Positions 1-11,426 of a stretch of DNA of 64,000 bases are shown in pieces. Position numbers and translations under genes: made by a program. Source of the DNA: Plazaster borealis. Lineage: Eukaryota; Echinodermata; Asteroidea; Forcipulatida; Labidiasteridae. Positions within the stretch are counted from its first letter, which is position 1, and the number at the start of each line of letters is the position of its first letter. A model generated the notes under the pieces. It saw only the letters and a list, made by a program, of their open reading frames with translations, searched no databases and was not told where the DNA came from. The stretch covers positions 7,950,273-8,014,272 of the forward strand of contig CM037467.1 in NCBI GenBank assembly GCA_021014325.1, in the 5' to 3' direction.

Positions 1-184
1 GAGTGCCGGCCACTCACGGCGAAGACGGGAAAAAGCGGAGCCCGCAAGAAAAACACGGAAACACGGATGTCTCACATGTCTGCAAGAGTAGACTTATTGG
101 AAGGGGTATTCGCTGACGTTTCTTGCATTTCATTTTTCATTTCATTTCATTTATTTATTCTGGTTGTGAAGCCAAGGATCCTCA

Positions 185-412
185 GAAAAGTGAACTTAAT
201 CACCATACTAGCCAAGAACCCAATGAGAAGACAAGGAAGGAAGTTTCAGTTTTAAATGTGGGAGGAAAACCCCAGAAAATTATTCCAGGGAAAACCCACG
301 CAGCCAGGTAGGGAATGAAAACCCAATCCCCGTAGTACCCCCGGCGTGATTCGAACAGGGGTCCTAGAGGTGAAAGGCAAGGAAAGATACTACTGTGCCA
401 ACCCGACTGGTT
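185..412 (-). mobile_element. tRNA-derived SINE
   Basis: Read on the minus strand, this starts with a tRNA-like head. An A-box-like TGGCACAGTAG lies near 391-400 and a B-box-like TGTTCGAATCACGCC near 341-360. An unrelated body rich in GGTTTTCC-type tracts follows. RNA polymerase III promoter boxes joined to a non-tRNA tail are the usual SINE layout, and I recognise the tail as a type common in echinoderm genomes. It lies in the GCAT intron that runs off the left edge. The ends are approximate. Confidence 0.6.
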
Positions 413-869
413 GGCTGCAGAATGTGTCGCATCAGCTTGTAAACCAACATAAGGCACTACATGTATACGTATATAAAAGGGTCTGAGAATTCAAACATAC
501 ATATGTAGCTCTTCATACCTGTTGTAAAAATAATGCACCTTTTGAGATGCCAGTCGGGTGTGATAAAAGGATAAGAGATATGCATTTTGGTATATTAGCA
601 TATTTGCCTTAGCACTGAGATTGATTCACTGAATAAACTAATCTTAAGATTGGTCCGACGTTTTTGTGAACTTAACCTTTCCCGTGAAATAATCGCTGGC
701 AAAATCAGGGAACATCGCGGCTTCCTGTATGGGGTTGATGGTGGCAGGCGCATATGCATTTATGCATCTGCCTACTGCACAACTCTATGGCATTTGCTAA
801 CCAATAGCATCTGTACACAGGTTTAAATGTAATTAGCATATTTCATGGGTATGGTTAATTGGTCCCTGG

Positions 870-990
870 ACTTACCCAGGCCTGATACTTCATGCAGGCA
901 ACGGAGGCAATTGCCTCCATTGCCCCAATTCGTTGCCCTTTACAACAGAGAAAACGCCTTTGTGCCCTTGTCCTTTCAAGAACGAAGCAT
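870..990 (-). mobile_element. Truncated copy of the CAGGCCTGATGCTTC MITE family
   Basis: The segment shares the GCCTCCATTGC, CAACAGAGAAAACGCC and GAACGAAGCATCA blocks with complete copies at 13107-13268 and 31223-31383. Those copies end in inverted repeats CAGGCCTGATGCTTC / GAAGCATCAGGTCTG. It lies just downstream of the last visible GCAT exon and has no coding content. Diverged relatives in GCAT intron 3 lie near 3370-3515 and 3655-3835. Confidence 0.55.
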
Positions 991-1003
991 CACGCCTCCT
1001 TAC

Positions 1004-4000
1004 CGTTGACATCCATGTGTTTGTATCGATGTCGCTGTGCCTTACACAACCGTATGCCATCAATAATGGAAGCATGGTTGAGCTCATCAGAAATGACTGC
1101 ATCCTCTGGTGTTAAGAGTGCCTCAAAGATGCCTGCGTTGGCGTCAAAGCAACTAGCATACAATATGGCATCTTCCCGTTTGTGAAACCGCGCCAACTTC
1201 TCTTCAAGATCCTTGTGGATATCCTGAGAAAGAATTGTAGAATGTTTTAAGATGGAGCAATAACGGATGGTAAAACTGGCAGGGACAATTATGATGATAA
1301 GTCACACGCTAAGTAATTTGCTATGTGGCAGGAGATTCTTTCTCCCCCACCCCAGATTCTGTCCCCTCTAGACAAAAATGCCTGACTTAGACTTATCTTG
1401 GAAATTGTGTCAAGATTCTGACAGATCCTCCTAGGATTACCTGTTGTCATCTTGGTTAAGAGATTTTGATATCCACAACGGAGAATGCGACCCCTTGAAT
1501 TTATGTCCACAAATTATGATTAAGATTCATGCTTTAATTGTTGTGTGTTTCACAGGGTATTTTATTTAAAAAAATGTAGGTTGCTTTCAAGTTTAAGAAG
1601 TAGCTTTTTAGCATCTATCGGTAAAGGTCAAAGTTACTTATGACAGCAGAATTAAAGATGGCCTATGTTGATATTAACTTTATTAAAGCATTTTAAAAAC
1701 TGACAATTCCAAACATCCATTAGAACAAGTTTTGTAATGTTATTAGGATCATCTAATTAATTTTTCGTTTCCAGCTGAATAGTTTGTTAATGCTGCACCT
1801 GTAATGTAAGTCGGTAAACGGCATTTATTACACAAATCAGAGACTTACGCCATACTGCCTTGGCCATAATCATGCCATATCAAACTTTGTTATTTAAAGA
1901 ATAGGCTAAATCAACTGAATGTAGAATTGTTGCAACCCCCTTTGGGGTTTTTAAAATAATACTCTCTGGGAAAGCCTTCCTCCAAAAAAAAAACCCAAAA
2001 CAACAACAACAACAAAATTAACATTAACAACAACATGCCTGGCTCAAAATGTATTACATATGTACATTGGAACAAGACATTTTTAGAAACGTTTAATGCT
2101 ACCACAAGAGTAACTGCCTGTAGGCCTATAGTAGCAGGGAATTTCAGATGGTTTGTTTTCATTTATTGTTTCACCAGTGATGTCACATCATGAGCAAGGC
2201 CTGTTTTTGTGGGCATTCCCAGAGAGCATTGTTTTTAAAGAAAAACATTTTATTTAACCAAAAAAGGGGATAGTAACTTTCAGCTGATTTCATTATTTAT
2301 TTATTACAACTTCTACGTGGCATTTGGGCAAGGCAGTACGGCACACGTCCTTTAATTTTACTTCTTTTCATAGATGTTACAAAGAGAACCACAAAGGAAA
2401 CGGTCCCTTGTAAATCTTGTGGCCAGAGATCTATAAATAACTCAATGGATCTCAATACACTGCGGTCCATAACACAGTGCAATAGAATTTATTAAAGATA
2501 GGGTCATAGATTGGTTTTTGTCAACATAATAATGATACATGTATGTACTATAGGCAAAGTTATCAAGAAAGATACATAAAAGTCACCTGCGAAAGTTTTG
2601 AGCTGAATACAGTGTCTATTTGTTGAGAAAACAGCAAAAAACTGTCACAGTATTTTCATCAAGAACATTGAATCCATCCACGTTTAGCGAGGTGTCAGCA
2701 GGTACCAACTACTTCTCTGGCCGCAGCATTCGCGAACGGACACCAATGAAATTTGAATGTTCAGTCAACCCTCAGAAATCTGATAAACTATTCATGCATG
2801 AATCAATTCTCAGATTCTGTTTTGGGGTGAACAGTTATCAAAACCGAATACTCCTTTCTTAAAATAGTTTATACTATCAACAGCTGCAGTGCTTCTTACC
2901 ACGTAATTTTGTTACGGCCATCAATTTTTGGAGTATTTACCAATCTACATGACCCTACCTTTAAGTTATGCCAAACAATTCCACATGGACTATTTGTCTA
3001 ACCTGTGTGCCGCAGATAAACCTGGTTGAGCTCAGACCCGACCCATAATCATCCAGAGCCTTCTTGGCTGCATTCACGACTTCAGGATGACTCTGTGGAG
3101 ATACCAAGCCAACAATTTGTAAAATAATTAACCCTAGTAGCGTCCCAGCCAGATCTATTAAATCAGCCCAACTTTCGGCCACAAACGAACACTAAGTTTG
3201 TCATATTGACCCCTTGCAACACGCAGAACGCACCTCCGCACAATGCGCGTCCATCGATTCCACCATTTTGGTAGTCAATTCCTCTGTGTATATTTTGACT
3301 CTCAAGATGGCGGACAGGATAGGTGTGTGTAAGTGCGCTGCATGTTGTGCACGGGGTCAATATTTGCAGGCCTATTAATGCTCTATTCTTGAAAGGGCAA
3401 GGGCACCAAGGCATTTTGTCCTTTGTAAATTTCTATTGAAAAAATTTCAAGGGGCACCACAGCAATGACCAGGGACAAGAGAGGCAATTAACTCTGTTGC
3501 CTCCATAAAGTATCAGGCCGGTACATGTACAAGATATGCAAAGAGGCACTATTTTTTTGTTCATGATAATGTCTTAGTAACAAAAAGTGTACAAACTCAT
3601 TCCTGAAAACATCTCATCTCCTTATGGATGAAGCACCAGTACAGAGGTGGTTAACTTCACACCATCACAGGCCTGGAATTTCGTCTTTAAGAGAGCAAGG
3701 CCATTTTCATTTTGCAAAAAGCATTTCCATTGGAAAATCTTAAAGTCTATGGGAAACTTTTGAAGGAGCAACAAGGCCAAGACCAGGGCACTGGAGGCCA
3801 ACAATGGCCTCTGTTTAATTTCAGGCCTGCCAACAAATTCTACCTTTGCAGGTCCCAATTTACTCCTGTGTGATGATAAGCTGTTACAGCCAATCTTGCA
3901 CAGAGACAAAAGTGCCTCTGGTGCTGCTTACTACAGAATTCAGCTCTTACAACTTTCTGTAAAGCACATTCATCTATGGGCTCTATGCACACAATTCACA

Positions 4001-6638
4001 GAAAAGGGACTTGTCCAAATTAATCCAGGACAACCATTGGATAAGTACTGTCCAGGACAAGGTTTTTTACCCGCCCTTACCATGGGAGAAGTTCACAGTG
4101 CCTGGGGTCACATTTGTGTACTAACCACAGAGACTTAGATTGCTATCTACTGGGAAAACAAGCAGGGGGTCTCTACATGGCTCCCTATAATCAACTCCTC
4201 TACAGATCTTAGTTAAATCATAGAGAAAGGACCCACATACAAAGACCTCCAAACCTTCCAGGTCACTCCAAAACTGCAAGTTTGTTTATACTACATTTTA
4301 TCAGCCAGTCAAACCCCAGAGAGGTCAGTGGGGTGCATTGGCCATGGCATGGGGCATGTCTTTAGTGCATCAGAGAACTGTGTGCCTTTCAGCAAGTAAA
4401 ACCATGTGACATGGTTTTTGTTGGATTTCCATCGGACTGTATTTCTATGACTCATAGAAATACAGTCCGATGGAAATCCAACACAAATTTGACATCGGAG
4501 AATTGTTATCCGACTACCTGTCCTGGATTAATTTTGACAAGACCCCTTAGAATAACTGCATACTCGTTGTGAATGTGATGTGGACTTGTGGAGGGACTGT
4601 GGTAAATACACTCACGGTAAAATTCAGTTCCATGCGATATTTGATACTCCTGATCAGCTCTTATAAGTCTTCGCGGCCTTTGCAGTCAAATGCTTACAGT
4701 GTCAGGCCTCAACTTATACAGAGTCGGTTCAGTCCTGGGACCGGCTCCAAATAGCCGTTTTTGATTGGGACTCGGTCTTTTGAAGTCCGAACCGACGAAA
4801 GCAGGTACCCAGTTCCGCAGAAGATTGGACCCGTGGGTCGGGTTCTCAACTTGAAACCGGTTAAGTATAGTAAAGTCTGTCCCGAGCCAATATGGCTCAT
4901 CAGGCCGGTGTTTATACCCGGTTTCCTTGGCATTAAACGACTGAGAATTTTTCTATTTCCCCTTAACAGGATGCCAGTTTATCCCAGGTTACTCCCGAAC
5001 TCTCGCCAGTACCCATTTGTACTCCTGGGTGGAGAGAAGCAATTATGATAAACTGCCGAGCTTGGTAAGCAGTGACAAGAAATTTGGCCCAAACTTGAGT
5101 CTAACGTAAAGCTTCAAAACATATCCAAAGGCTTAGAATTACACGTGAAAAGAAAACGGGTACTCACAGAAAGACCAAGATAGTTGTTGGCGCAAAAGTT
5201 CAGGATGTCATTAGAGTTCCCAGCTACTCTGATTGATGCCGCCTGCCTTGTTACTATGACACGTTCTGGCTTAAATGTACCTACAAAAAAACAAGTGGAA
5301 TTCATAGACAGTGCCCACGGTCAACAGAAAGCCTACTTTGCATTAAAAAACATTTTCACCAAAAGACCACAAAACTAAAAGTGTCAGAAACGGTGTACAC
5401 GTTCATTCAAGGGGCTTATCTTGATTCCAACGATCAAAATTTTAACGTTAGGGTCTATGATTTATGGGGGTCTTTATAGTCTTGTCAAAGGCGGGTGAAA
5501 GTATTCAAAAAACAAGTTTCGGGCTACATGACTGAGAATCATTCAAGCCAATCCCAGTGTACTGTAGGAGTACCGTATTAAAACATGCCTCAGTGTCAAT
5601 TGTTTTGGTGAAAAATTACATCTATCGCGAAAACTACATTACTTCAAAGGGGGTCATTTCTAACAATGTTTTATAACATCAACAGCTCTCCAGTGCTCTT
5701 TATTGTAAGTTTTTATGGTCATTAATTTTTGAATTAATTACCAAAGGAAATACCCTCCCTTTAAAGTGGGAAGTGAGCTTTGATGTCAAAGATTGAAAAA
5801 AATGATTTTTTTTCTGAACATGGGATTCCAGCAGCTGTTTGCCTGGCAATTGTAATGTGGTGAATTGAAGCACGTATGCCTTCATAAAGTGCCTTGACTA
5901 TGGTCTTGATGGATATAATTATTTTCTTGATTTTTCACAGTCTTTTAGACAGATGTATTTCTCTGCAGGATTGGTACCTCGGAACTTTTTAACCATCGAA
6001 AGCTTTCAGAGGGAGCTCTCACCAAGCCTCACTACCATGGGAACGGGAAGCGCATCGTATAGATACCTCTCGTCACTAACCCATGGTAGGGATGTGCTGA
6101 AAAACATTGCTGATTCGTTAACAAAAATGACGCTTATTAAAAACTTTTGAGCATTTGTGTGATACTTATACTAAGGATGCTTAGTTGTCAAAATGCAAGT
6201 ATTTTCAAATGAATCATGTTTTTACACGGTAACCCTAAACTAGCTATGCATAGACATGTCACAAGATCAAAGGAGAATGAGAGGGGACCTGTTGCTCTTT
6301 GACTTGATGCCTCTTTTGCAGGCTACCAGATTTGAGTGCGTGCGTAGAGTGGATCGGCCACAGGCCTAATTAAAATGTGCCATATAGGCCTACTGCTGAA
6401 ACCTCTTAATGAACCAATGCCAGCATTAAAAGCGAACACCCGTGCTGGAAAAACATGGAGCGGCGACTCGGATTGATCACCCCTGGGAACAAGGTTAGCT
6501 CTTACCAGCTTCATGTATAGAGGTCATGACCTCATTCATGGCTTCGTTCATCACTGCTTGTGCCTCAGTGCTATACCTCACACAGCTATGCTTTGCAATA
6601 TGAAGTCGACATGCTTTCGCCAACACCACCCTTGCCAT
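1004..6638 (-). CDS. GCAT: Glycine C-acetyltransferase (2-amino-3-ketobutyrate CoA ligase), 5' four exons
   Basis: This PLP-dependent mitochondrial enzyme cleaves 2-amino-3-oxobutyrate with CoA to give glycine and acetyl-CoA, the second step of threonine breakdown. The coding exons, in transcript order, are 6506-6638, 5168-5280, 3003-3092 and 1004-1223. All have GT-AG borders and phases that join exactly, giving 185 codons plus one base. The start gives [20 protein letters not shown], a basic, alanine-rich stretch free of acidic residues that fits a mitochondrial presequence. Family signatures follow: [11 protein letters not shown] (exon 2), [14 protein letters not shown] (exon 3) and [18 protein letters not shown] (exon 4). 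Human GCAT has about 419 residues, so a little under half is present. The PLP-lysine region and the C terminus lie beyond base 1. No frame break is seen. The introns hold MITE copies. Confidence 0.93.
2600..2962. mobile_element. MITE-like repeat, copy in GCAT intron 3
   Basis: It shares several blocks, among them ATCAACAGCTGCAGTGCTTC, TCATGCATGAATC flanked by TCTCAGATT, and TTTACCAATC, with segments at 47690-48060 (inverted) and 53100-53390 (inverted). The TCTGATAAACTATTCATGCATGAATC region is locally palindromic. No transposase frame is visible. The boundaries are taken from the extent of similarity between copies. Confidence 0.5.
3208..3363. mobile_element. MITE with ATTGACCCCTTGCA termini
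   Basis: The left end TATTGACCCCTTGCA and the right end GCACGGGGTCAATA are inverted repeats. The interior matches the larger copies at 25013-25326 and 30113-30419 (CACCTCCGCACAATGCGCGTC and GGCGGACAGGATAGG blocks). It lies in GCAT intron 2, upstream of exon 3. Confidence 0.6.
4004..4546. mobile_element. Terminal-inverted-repeat element containing a perfect 65-base hairpin
   Basis: The outer inverted repeats contain CCAAATTAATCCAGGAC (left, from about 4015) and GTCCTGGATTAATTTTGAC (right, near 4520). Inside, 4419-4450 and 4452-4483 are 32-base perfect inverted arms around the single base 4451. No coding content was recognised. It lies in GCAT intron 2. Confidence 0.6.
5640..5770. repeat. Fragment of a CATCAACAGCTCTCC-containing repeat
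   Basis: Blocks such as TTTTATAACATCAACAGCTC, TTACTTC and ATTACCAAAGG resemble the ends of other TIR elements in this window (2600-2962, 46544-46904, 53100-53390). It is a decayed fragment in GCAT intron 1 with no gene content. Confidence 0.35.
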
Positions 6639-6802
6639 TCTATCAAAAAAAGAAAGCAAATTATTACAATATTATATAGGCCTTTTATTAGTATTAATGT
6701 GGTAGTGAAACAAAGGATGCCTCCATAAAGTGACCTTATTCATTGTAGCTCGCAACCCTGACATGCCTGCCCTGCTGAGAAAAACTGTAAACGAGGTACA
6801 TA

Positions 6803-8364
6803 GTTGCGATAATCGTAACCCTCCTCTCCCGACGGTCCCAAGACCGGAGGGTTACGAGACATTGAGCACTAAATTCGACCATACGTGCAATTTCGACCAA
6901 TGTTGACAGACTAGTCACCAGATTTGCCCAATTTTTACCACTTTCAAAAATCATGAAACAAATTCTAAGAACACGGGCTTGATCTTCAATGTCTAAAGAA
7001 TCCAACCATAACACTCAAAACATAATTCAGAAAATATTTTGAAGAAAAAAGGACAAAAACTTACCAGAGACGGAGCAAATGCTCGTGAAGCGAACACAGA
7101 CGATGGATGAGGATTTGAACCCCACACTTTATTATCTCGACCAATCAGCGTAAATTCCCGACCAATCAGCGCAAACCAAGGAAAAACAGACTGGCTGCAG
7201 CCCGCAAACTGGCTATTCCCGCTTGCGGACTCACTGCATGGGTGTGCTGGAGATTCGGTGTGCACGTGTCGGCGCGTTTGGATACATACCAAGGTGTACA
7301 GTGTGTACATGGATTGTACATGACTGTGTGTACAATGTAATGTGGTCAAAATTTGAACATGTGCGTGCATAGCCACGCGTGGAGGCTTGTACATGTACGT
7401 ATGTGATCAGCTTGTGTTGTTGTTAGGGGGAGGGGGGGTGAGGGGCGCTGATTTCGTAACTTGCTCTGATCGTGATCATAGAGACCTCTATGCTCTGAAT
7501 TGATTGGAGGCGATGACAAAGGTATAGAGAAAATAAAAATAGATTATAACTACATTATTTTAAAAATATGATATTAGGAAAGTGTGATTTATACGGCAAA
7601 CATTTCTGACTTAATTTAGGCATTAGGGAAGGTATTTGTAATCCTTGGCAATTAGCCTATGGGGCTACTTATGAGGGGGCTTAATCCAAAAATGTATGAC
7701 CATACTGTACATTTGAGGGGGCTTCCTCCATGATTTGAGAAACAACTCCCTTCTCTAACTGTCTAAGGAAAGTGATTTTAGAGAGAGCAAATTATGAAAT
7801 CAACGCCCCCCCCCCCCCACAATCCCTGCTTCAGGCCTAATTAACAATATTAGCCGATCACGTACATGTACATGCACATGTACATTGCTCTATGATTGTA
7901 CAGATACAGGCCTCTATATATTCCCATGCATGGCTATGCACGCACATGTACCTATACACTAAATGTATCATGTACAGCCGATTGCTGAGATGAGCACACC
8001 AGTGCCGTGAGTCCACAAGCGGGAATAGCCGTTTAGCGGGCTGCAGCCGAAGCTCCACCCAGCCATCGTTTGTGTTCGCTTCACGAGCATTTGCTCCGTC
8101 TCTGGTAAGTTTTTGTCCTTTTGTCTTCAAAATATTTTCTGAATTATGTTTTGAGTGTATGGTTGGATTCCTTAGACATTGAAGATAGAGCCCGTGTCCT
8201 TAGAATTTGTTTCATGATTTTTGAAAGTGGTAAAAATTGGGCAAATCTGGTGACTAGTCTGTCAACATTGGTCGAAATTGCACGTATGGTCGAATTTAGT
8301 GCTCAATGTCTCGTAACCCTCCGGTCTTCGACCGTCGGGAGAGGAGGGTTACGATTATCACAAC
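6803..8364. mobile_element. Large foldback (inverted-repeat) element
   Basis: The left arm 6803-7248 and right arm 7993-8364 are inverted copies around a 744-base spacer. Shared features are the outer TCGTAACCCTCCTCTCCCGA end, the CAAATGCTCGTGAAGCGAACA block and the inner GCGGGAATAGCC / GGCTATTCCCGC block. The left arm has about 75 extra bases (7110-7185) with two ACCAATCAGCG repeats. A 56-codon frame starting WLDSLDIED is open in both arms, with at least one residue changed (Q/R). I do not recognise that peptide. The spacer holds ACATGTAC tracts and a C run. The outer termini contain a second, smaller CGTAACCCTCC...GGAGGGTTACG hairpin. Confidence 0.7.
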
Positions 8365-8374
8365 TATTTTTAGC

Positions 8375-9910
8375 CAAGCTTGACATCACCAAATCAACAG
8401 GCCCTGATGAAATCCACTCCCGCATTCTTAACGAGAACCACGAAGAGTTAAGTAAACCACTCAAATCAATATTTACGAAGTCAATGAAGGAGGGAAAACT
8501 ACCATCAGTATGGAAACAAGCACATGTCGTACCCATTTTCAAGAAGGGAGCCAAACATAACCCTGCCAACTATCGGCCAATCAGCCTCACCTCGGTGGTC
8601 TGCAAGACAATGGAAAAGATAGTCAGGGATGCGTTAGTTGAACACTTGGAAAAAAACAAACTCTTGTCCAACCAACAACACGGCTTCCGCTCTGGCAGGT
8701 CTTGCGCAACCGAACTGTTGGAAGTCATAGATCACTGGACTACACTCCTTGATGATGGCCACAACATTGACTGTATAATCTTGACTACAAGAAAGCGTTT
8801 GACAGTGTTCCGCACCAACGTCTGTTAATCAAGCTTCAAGCTTATGGAGTCGGAGGTCATCTGCTGAACTGGATTGAAGCTTTTCTAACAGAGCGTACCC
8901 AGAGAGTCGTTGTCAATGGTGAAAAATCAACATGGGAACCAGTTAAAAGTGGTATTCCACAAGGTAGTGTCCTCGGCCCGGTGTTATTCATTGTTTTCAT
9001 CAACGACCTTCCAGAGCTGATCCAGTCTGAAGCCAAGCTCTTTGCAGATGACACCAAGATTTACAGAACAGTAGACACTGCCGAAGATGTAACTGCCCTG
9101 CAGCATGATATCAACACTCTGCATGAATGGTCTGTTAAATGGCAACTCCCATTTAACAGAGATAAGTGTAAAGTGATGCATTACGGCAAATCCAACCAGA
9201 AATCTTCATACCAACTGGGTAGCCGCCAAAGTCAGCCTGAGATAACACCGGTAATTGAAGAGAAAGATCTGGGAGTAACATTTGATAATAACCTCAAATT
9301 CAGCCCTCACATTGCAACTATAGCTAAAAGTGCCAACATCAAACTGGGTATCATCAAGAGATCTTTTTCAGGACTGGACGGCCGCAGCTTAGTACAACTC
9401 TACAAATCTATTGTTCGCCCAACGTTGGAATACTGCAACACTGTCTGGTCCCCACGTTTTAGAAAAGACGTAAACTTGCTCGAAAAAGTCTAACAGAGAG
9501 CAACAAGGTTAATCCCCGAACTACGACAATATGAATATCATGAGCGACTGAAACAACTGGGAATTCCAACACTGATCTACAGAAGACAACGAGCAGACCT
9601 GATACAGATCTTCAAATTAATCAACGGTATTGACAAAGTCGACTACACCCAGTTTTTCACTCTCGATGATTCATCAATTACAAGGGGTCACTCCAAGAAA
9701 ATCAAGAAGTTCCATGTCAAAACAAACCTTAGGCAAAATTCCTTCTCGGTTAGAAGCATAAACAACTGGAATTCACTACCCAATACAGTCATTTGTTCAA
9801 CTACAGTTAACCAATTCAAATCCCGACTCAACACTCACTGGTCTGACTACCCACTGAAATTCAGCCCGTACCACCATAATTACAGTTCTGCAGTCAAGAG
9901 GAGCAAATAA
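8375..9910 (+). pseudogene. Broken non-LTR retrotransposon reverse transcriptase (LINE, 5'-truncated)
   Basis: Translation shows the ordered blocks of a jockey/CR1-type reverse transcriptase: KSTGPDEIHSRIL, NYRPISLTSVVCKTMEKIV, QHGFRSGRSCATELLEV, DYKKAFDSVPHQRLL, SGIPQGSVLGPVLF and the catalytic FADD (about 9044-9055). The C-terminal thumb and tail region follows to a TAA at 9908-9910. The frame is broken by an indel near 8773-8782, just before the DYKKAFD block, and by an in-frame TAA at 9491-9493. The endonuclease domain and 5' part are missing. The left end abuts the right arm of the foldback element. It is inactive as it stands. The exact clade cannot be settled by eye. Confidence 0.88.
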
Positions 9911-10380
9911 GCAAAAGCTTTAACGCTCTACATCCAGGTAAATCCAGGTATAAACGAGGGTGCTTGCTAAGCTATGTCAATCAATGTGAACCAAAAACAC
10001 TGGGGTTAACCCCTACTCTTTTCCACGATCATATTCATAACGATAAGTGTTCTTCTTACGTGTACTCTACCTGCCAATCCCCAGGCTCACGGGACCTACA
10101 GATTAATTTGTTGGGTCCATTCGGATCCCATCCCAGTAAACACAGACTATTCCTTCCTCCATGATCTGACCATGGTATGGAGGATCGGAAGGAATGATCT
10201 GACATACTGACATACATATACATCCATGATCCATGGGGATTTTGTTACGTCTGTCACCTCACTCCTGACCTCAGTACACTATCTGTTCCTTGCTCTATGA
10301 TTTGACTATCACTCAGATAGCTCCTAACCTCTAGCCAGGCTACCTGGTTCCCTTGGTCAGAGTAATGTTAAACATCCAAA
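9911..10380. other. Non-coding flank of the LINE
   Basis: No gene is seen. The first part may be retrotransposon 3' untranslated sequence (AATCCAGGTA repeats near 9935). The rest contains short palindromic stretches such as TCATGATC/CCATGGTA variants near 10160-10230. No polyA tail or target-site duplication could be assigned. Confidence 0.4.
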
Positions 10381-10430
10381 TTCTTTAACATTCATTTGAA
10401 GCAATGTTGTCTTCTTACCTTGCTTGTTGT

Positions 10431-10640
10431 ATCGATGCTCTCTTTCAAGTTTGGGGGTGATCACCATTCAATCTTGCAATGCCTGTTTTGTTGTACACTC
10501 ATTGATGTTACTGCTGAGGAGTGGTAGTACCACAGAAATAGAAGTGGTACGGATACTCTTTGATGATGTACACAATAAAAGTAAATAGCGCCACCAATAG
10601 CGACTTTTTATACATGATGCCGCACGGCCGTGAGGCAAAG
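10431..10640 (-). pseudogene. Exon-like segment E1 with conserved splice donor; product unknown
   Basis: The minus strand holds a segment also found at 22608-22760 (E2) and 43611-43765 (E3). Shared blocks are TATTGGTGGCGCTATTTAC at the 5' side and ATCGATACAACAAGCAAG followed by GTAAG at the 3' side. The latter looks like an exon end with its 5' splice site. E1 contains MYKKSLLVALFTFIVYIIKE, which would suit a type II membrane anchor, but that frame stops before the donor and the E2 frame is disrupted here. It is probably a degenerate duplicated first exon. It could also be non-coding. Confidence 0.3.
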
Positions 10641-11232
10641 ATCAGCGTTATGATGCAGCAGCAGCAGCATGTGCGTTGAAGTTTTAATTTATAATGAAAA
10701 GTTATGGACAATGCTCGTCATCACTGTGCGCGCGTACCATGGCGCGTACACACAAGGCACGTAATAGCATTCAGTGAACTTGCAGTTGCGCCTTCAAATT
10801 GGTCATATCACTAAAATGGACGAGGTTGTAAATTTTGGGTAATCAGAATTTTAAACAAAATATCCCTGCCTTTCTAGTGTTACCATTGTTTACACCATCA
10901 ACGAGAAGATGATTAACCCAATTTAGTTTACAAAACTTGAGTCATACAAAAAAACAGCAGAAGTGCCCATTCAAATGTGCACAACACGCAAACAGCAACC
11001 TATTGTATTGCATGGCTTATAGTTCGCTGCTTTAACGTACTAAAGCAACAAGTCAGTGTAACCTTTGGGGGTGACGCGATCATTCTCGAAGCCCGTGAAA
11101 TCGCAGCTGTGTCTATTGGACAATATTTTCCAACGACCATAGACTAATACCCAATCACTGCCGCGGTTTTTTGACAAAATTCTTGCCGAGACTAAAAAGT
11201 CACATTTGAACCGAACACGGTATAGACGACAA

Positions 11233-11426
11233 ATATGCGTCCCGTCGTGCCGTCGCGTCGCCTCTGCCGTCGCGTCGTGCGTCGCGTCGTGCCGTCGCCC
11301 GTCGCGTCGTCCGTCGCGTCGCCCGTCGCCCGTTGTGTCATCCGTCGCGTCGTCCGTCGCCCGTCGCGTCGTGCCGTCGTCCGTCGCGTCGTGCCGTCGC
11401 GTCGTCCGTCGCGTCGCCCGTCGGGA
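11233..11426 (+). repeat. CGTCG-rich minisatellite
   Basis: About 190 bases are made of interleaved CGTCGCGTCGT, CCGTCGCC and GCCGTCG units without a fixed period. This GC-rich patch stands out from its AT-rich surroundings. It gives an Arg/Val/Ser-rich open frame by composition alone. It lies just left of duplicated unit 1 and has no counterpart at the left edges of units 2 or 3. Confidence 0.85.
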
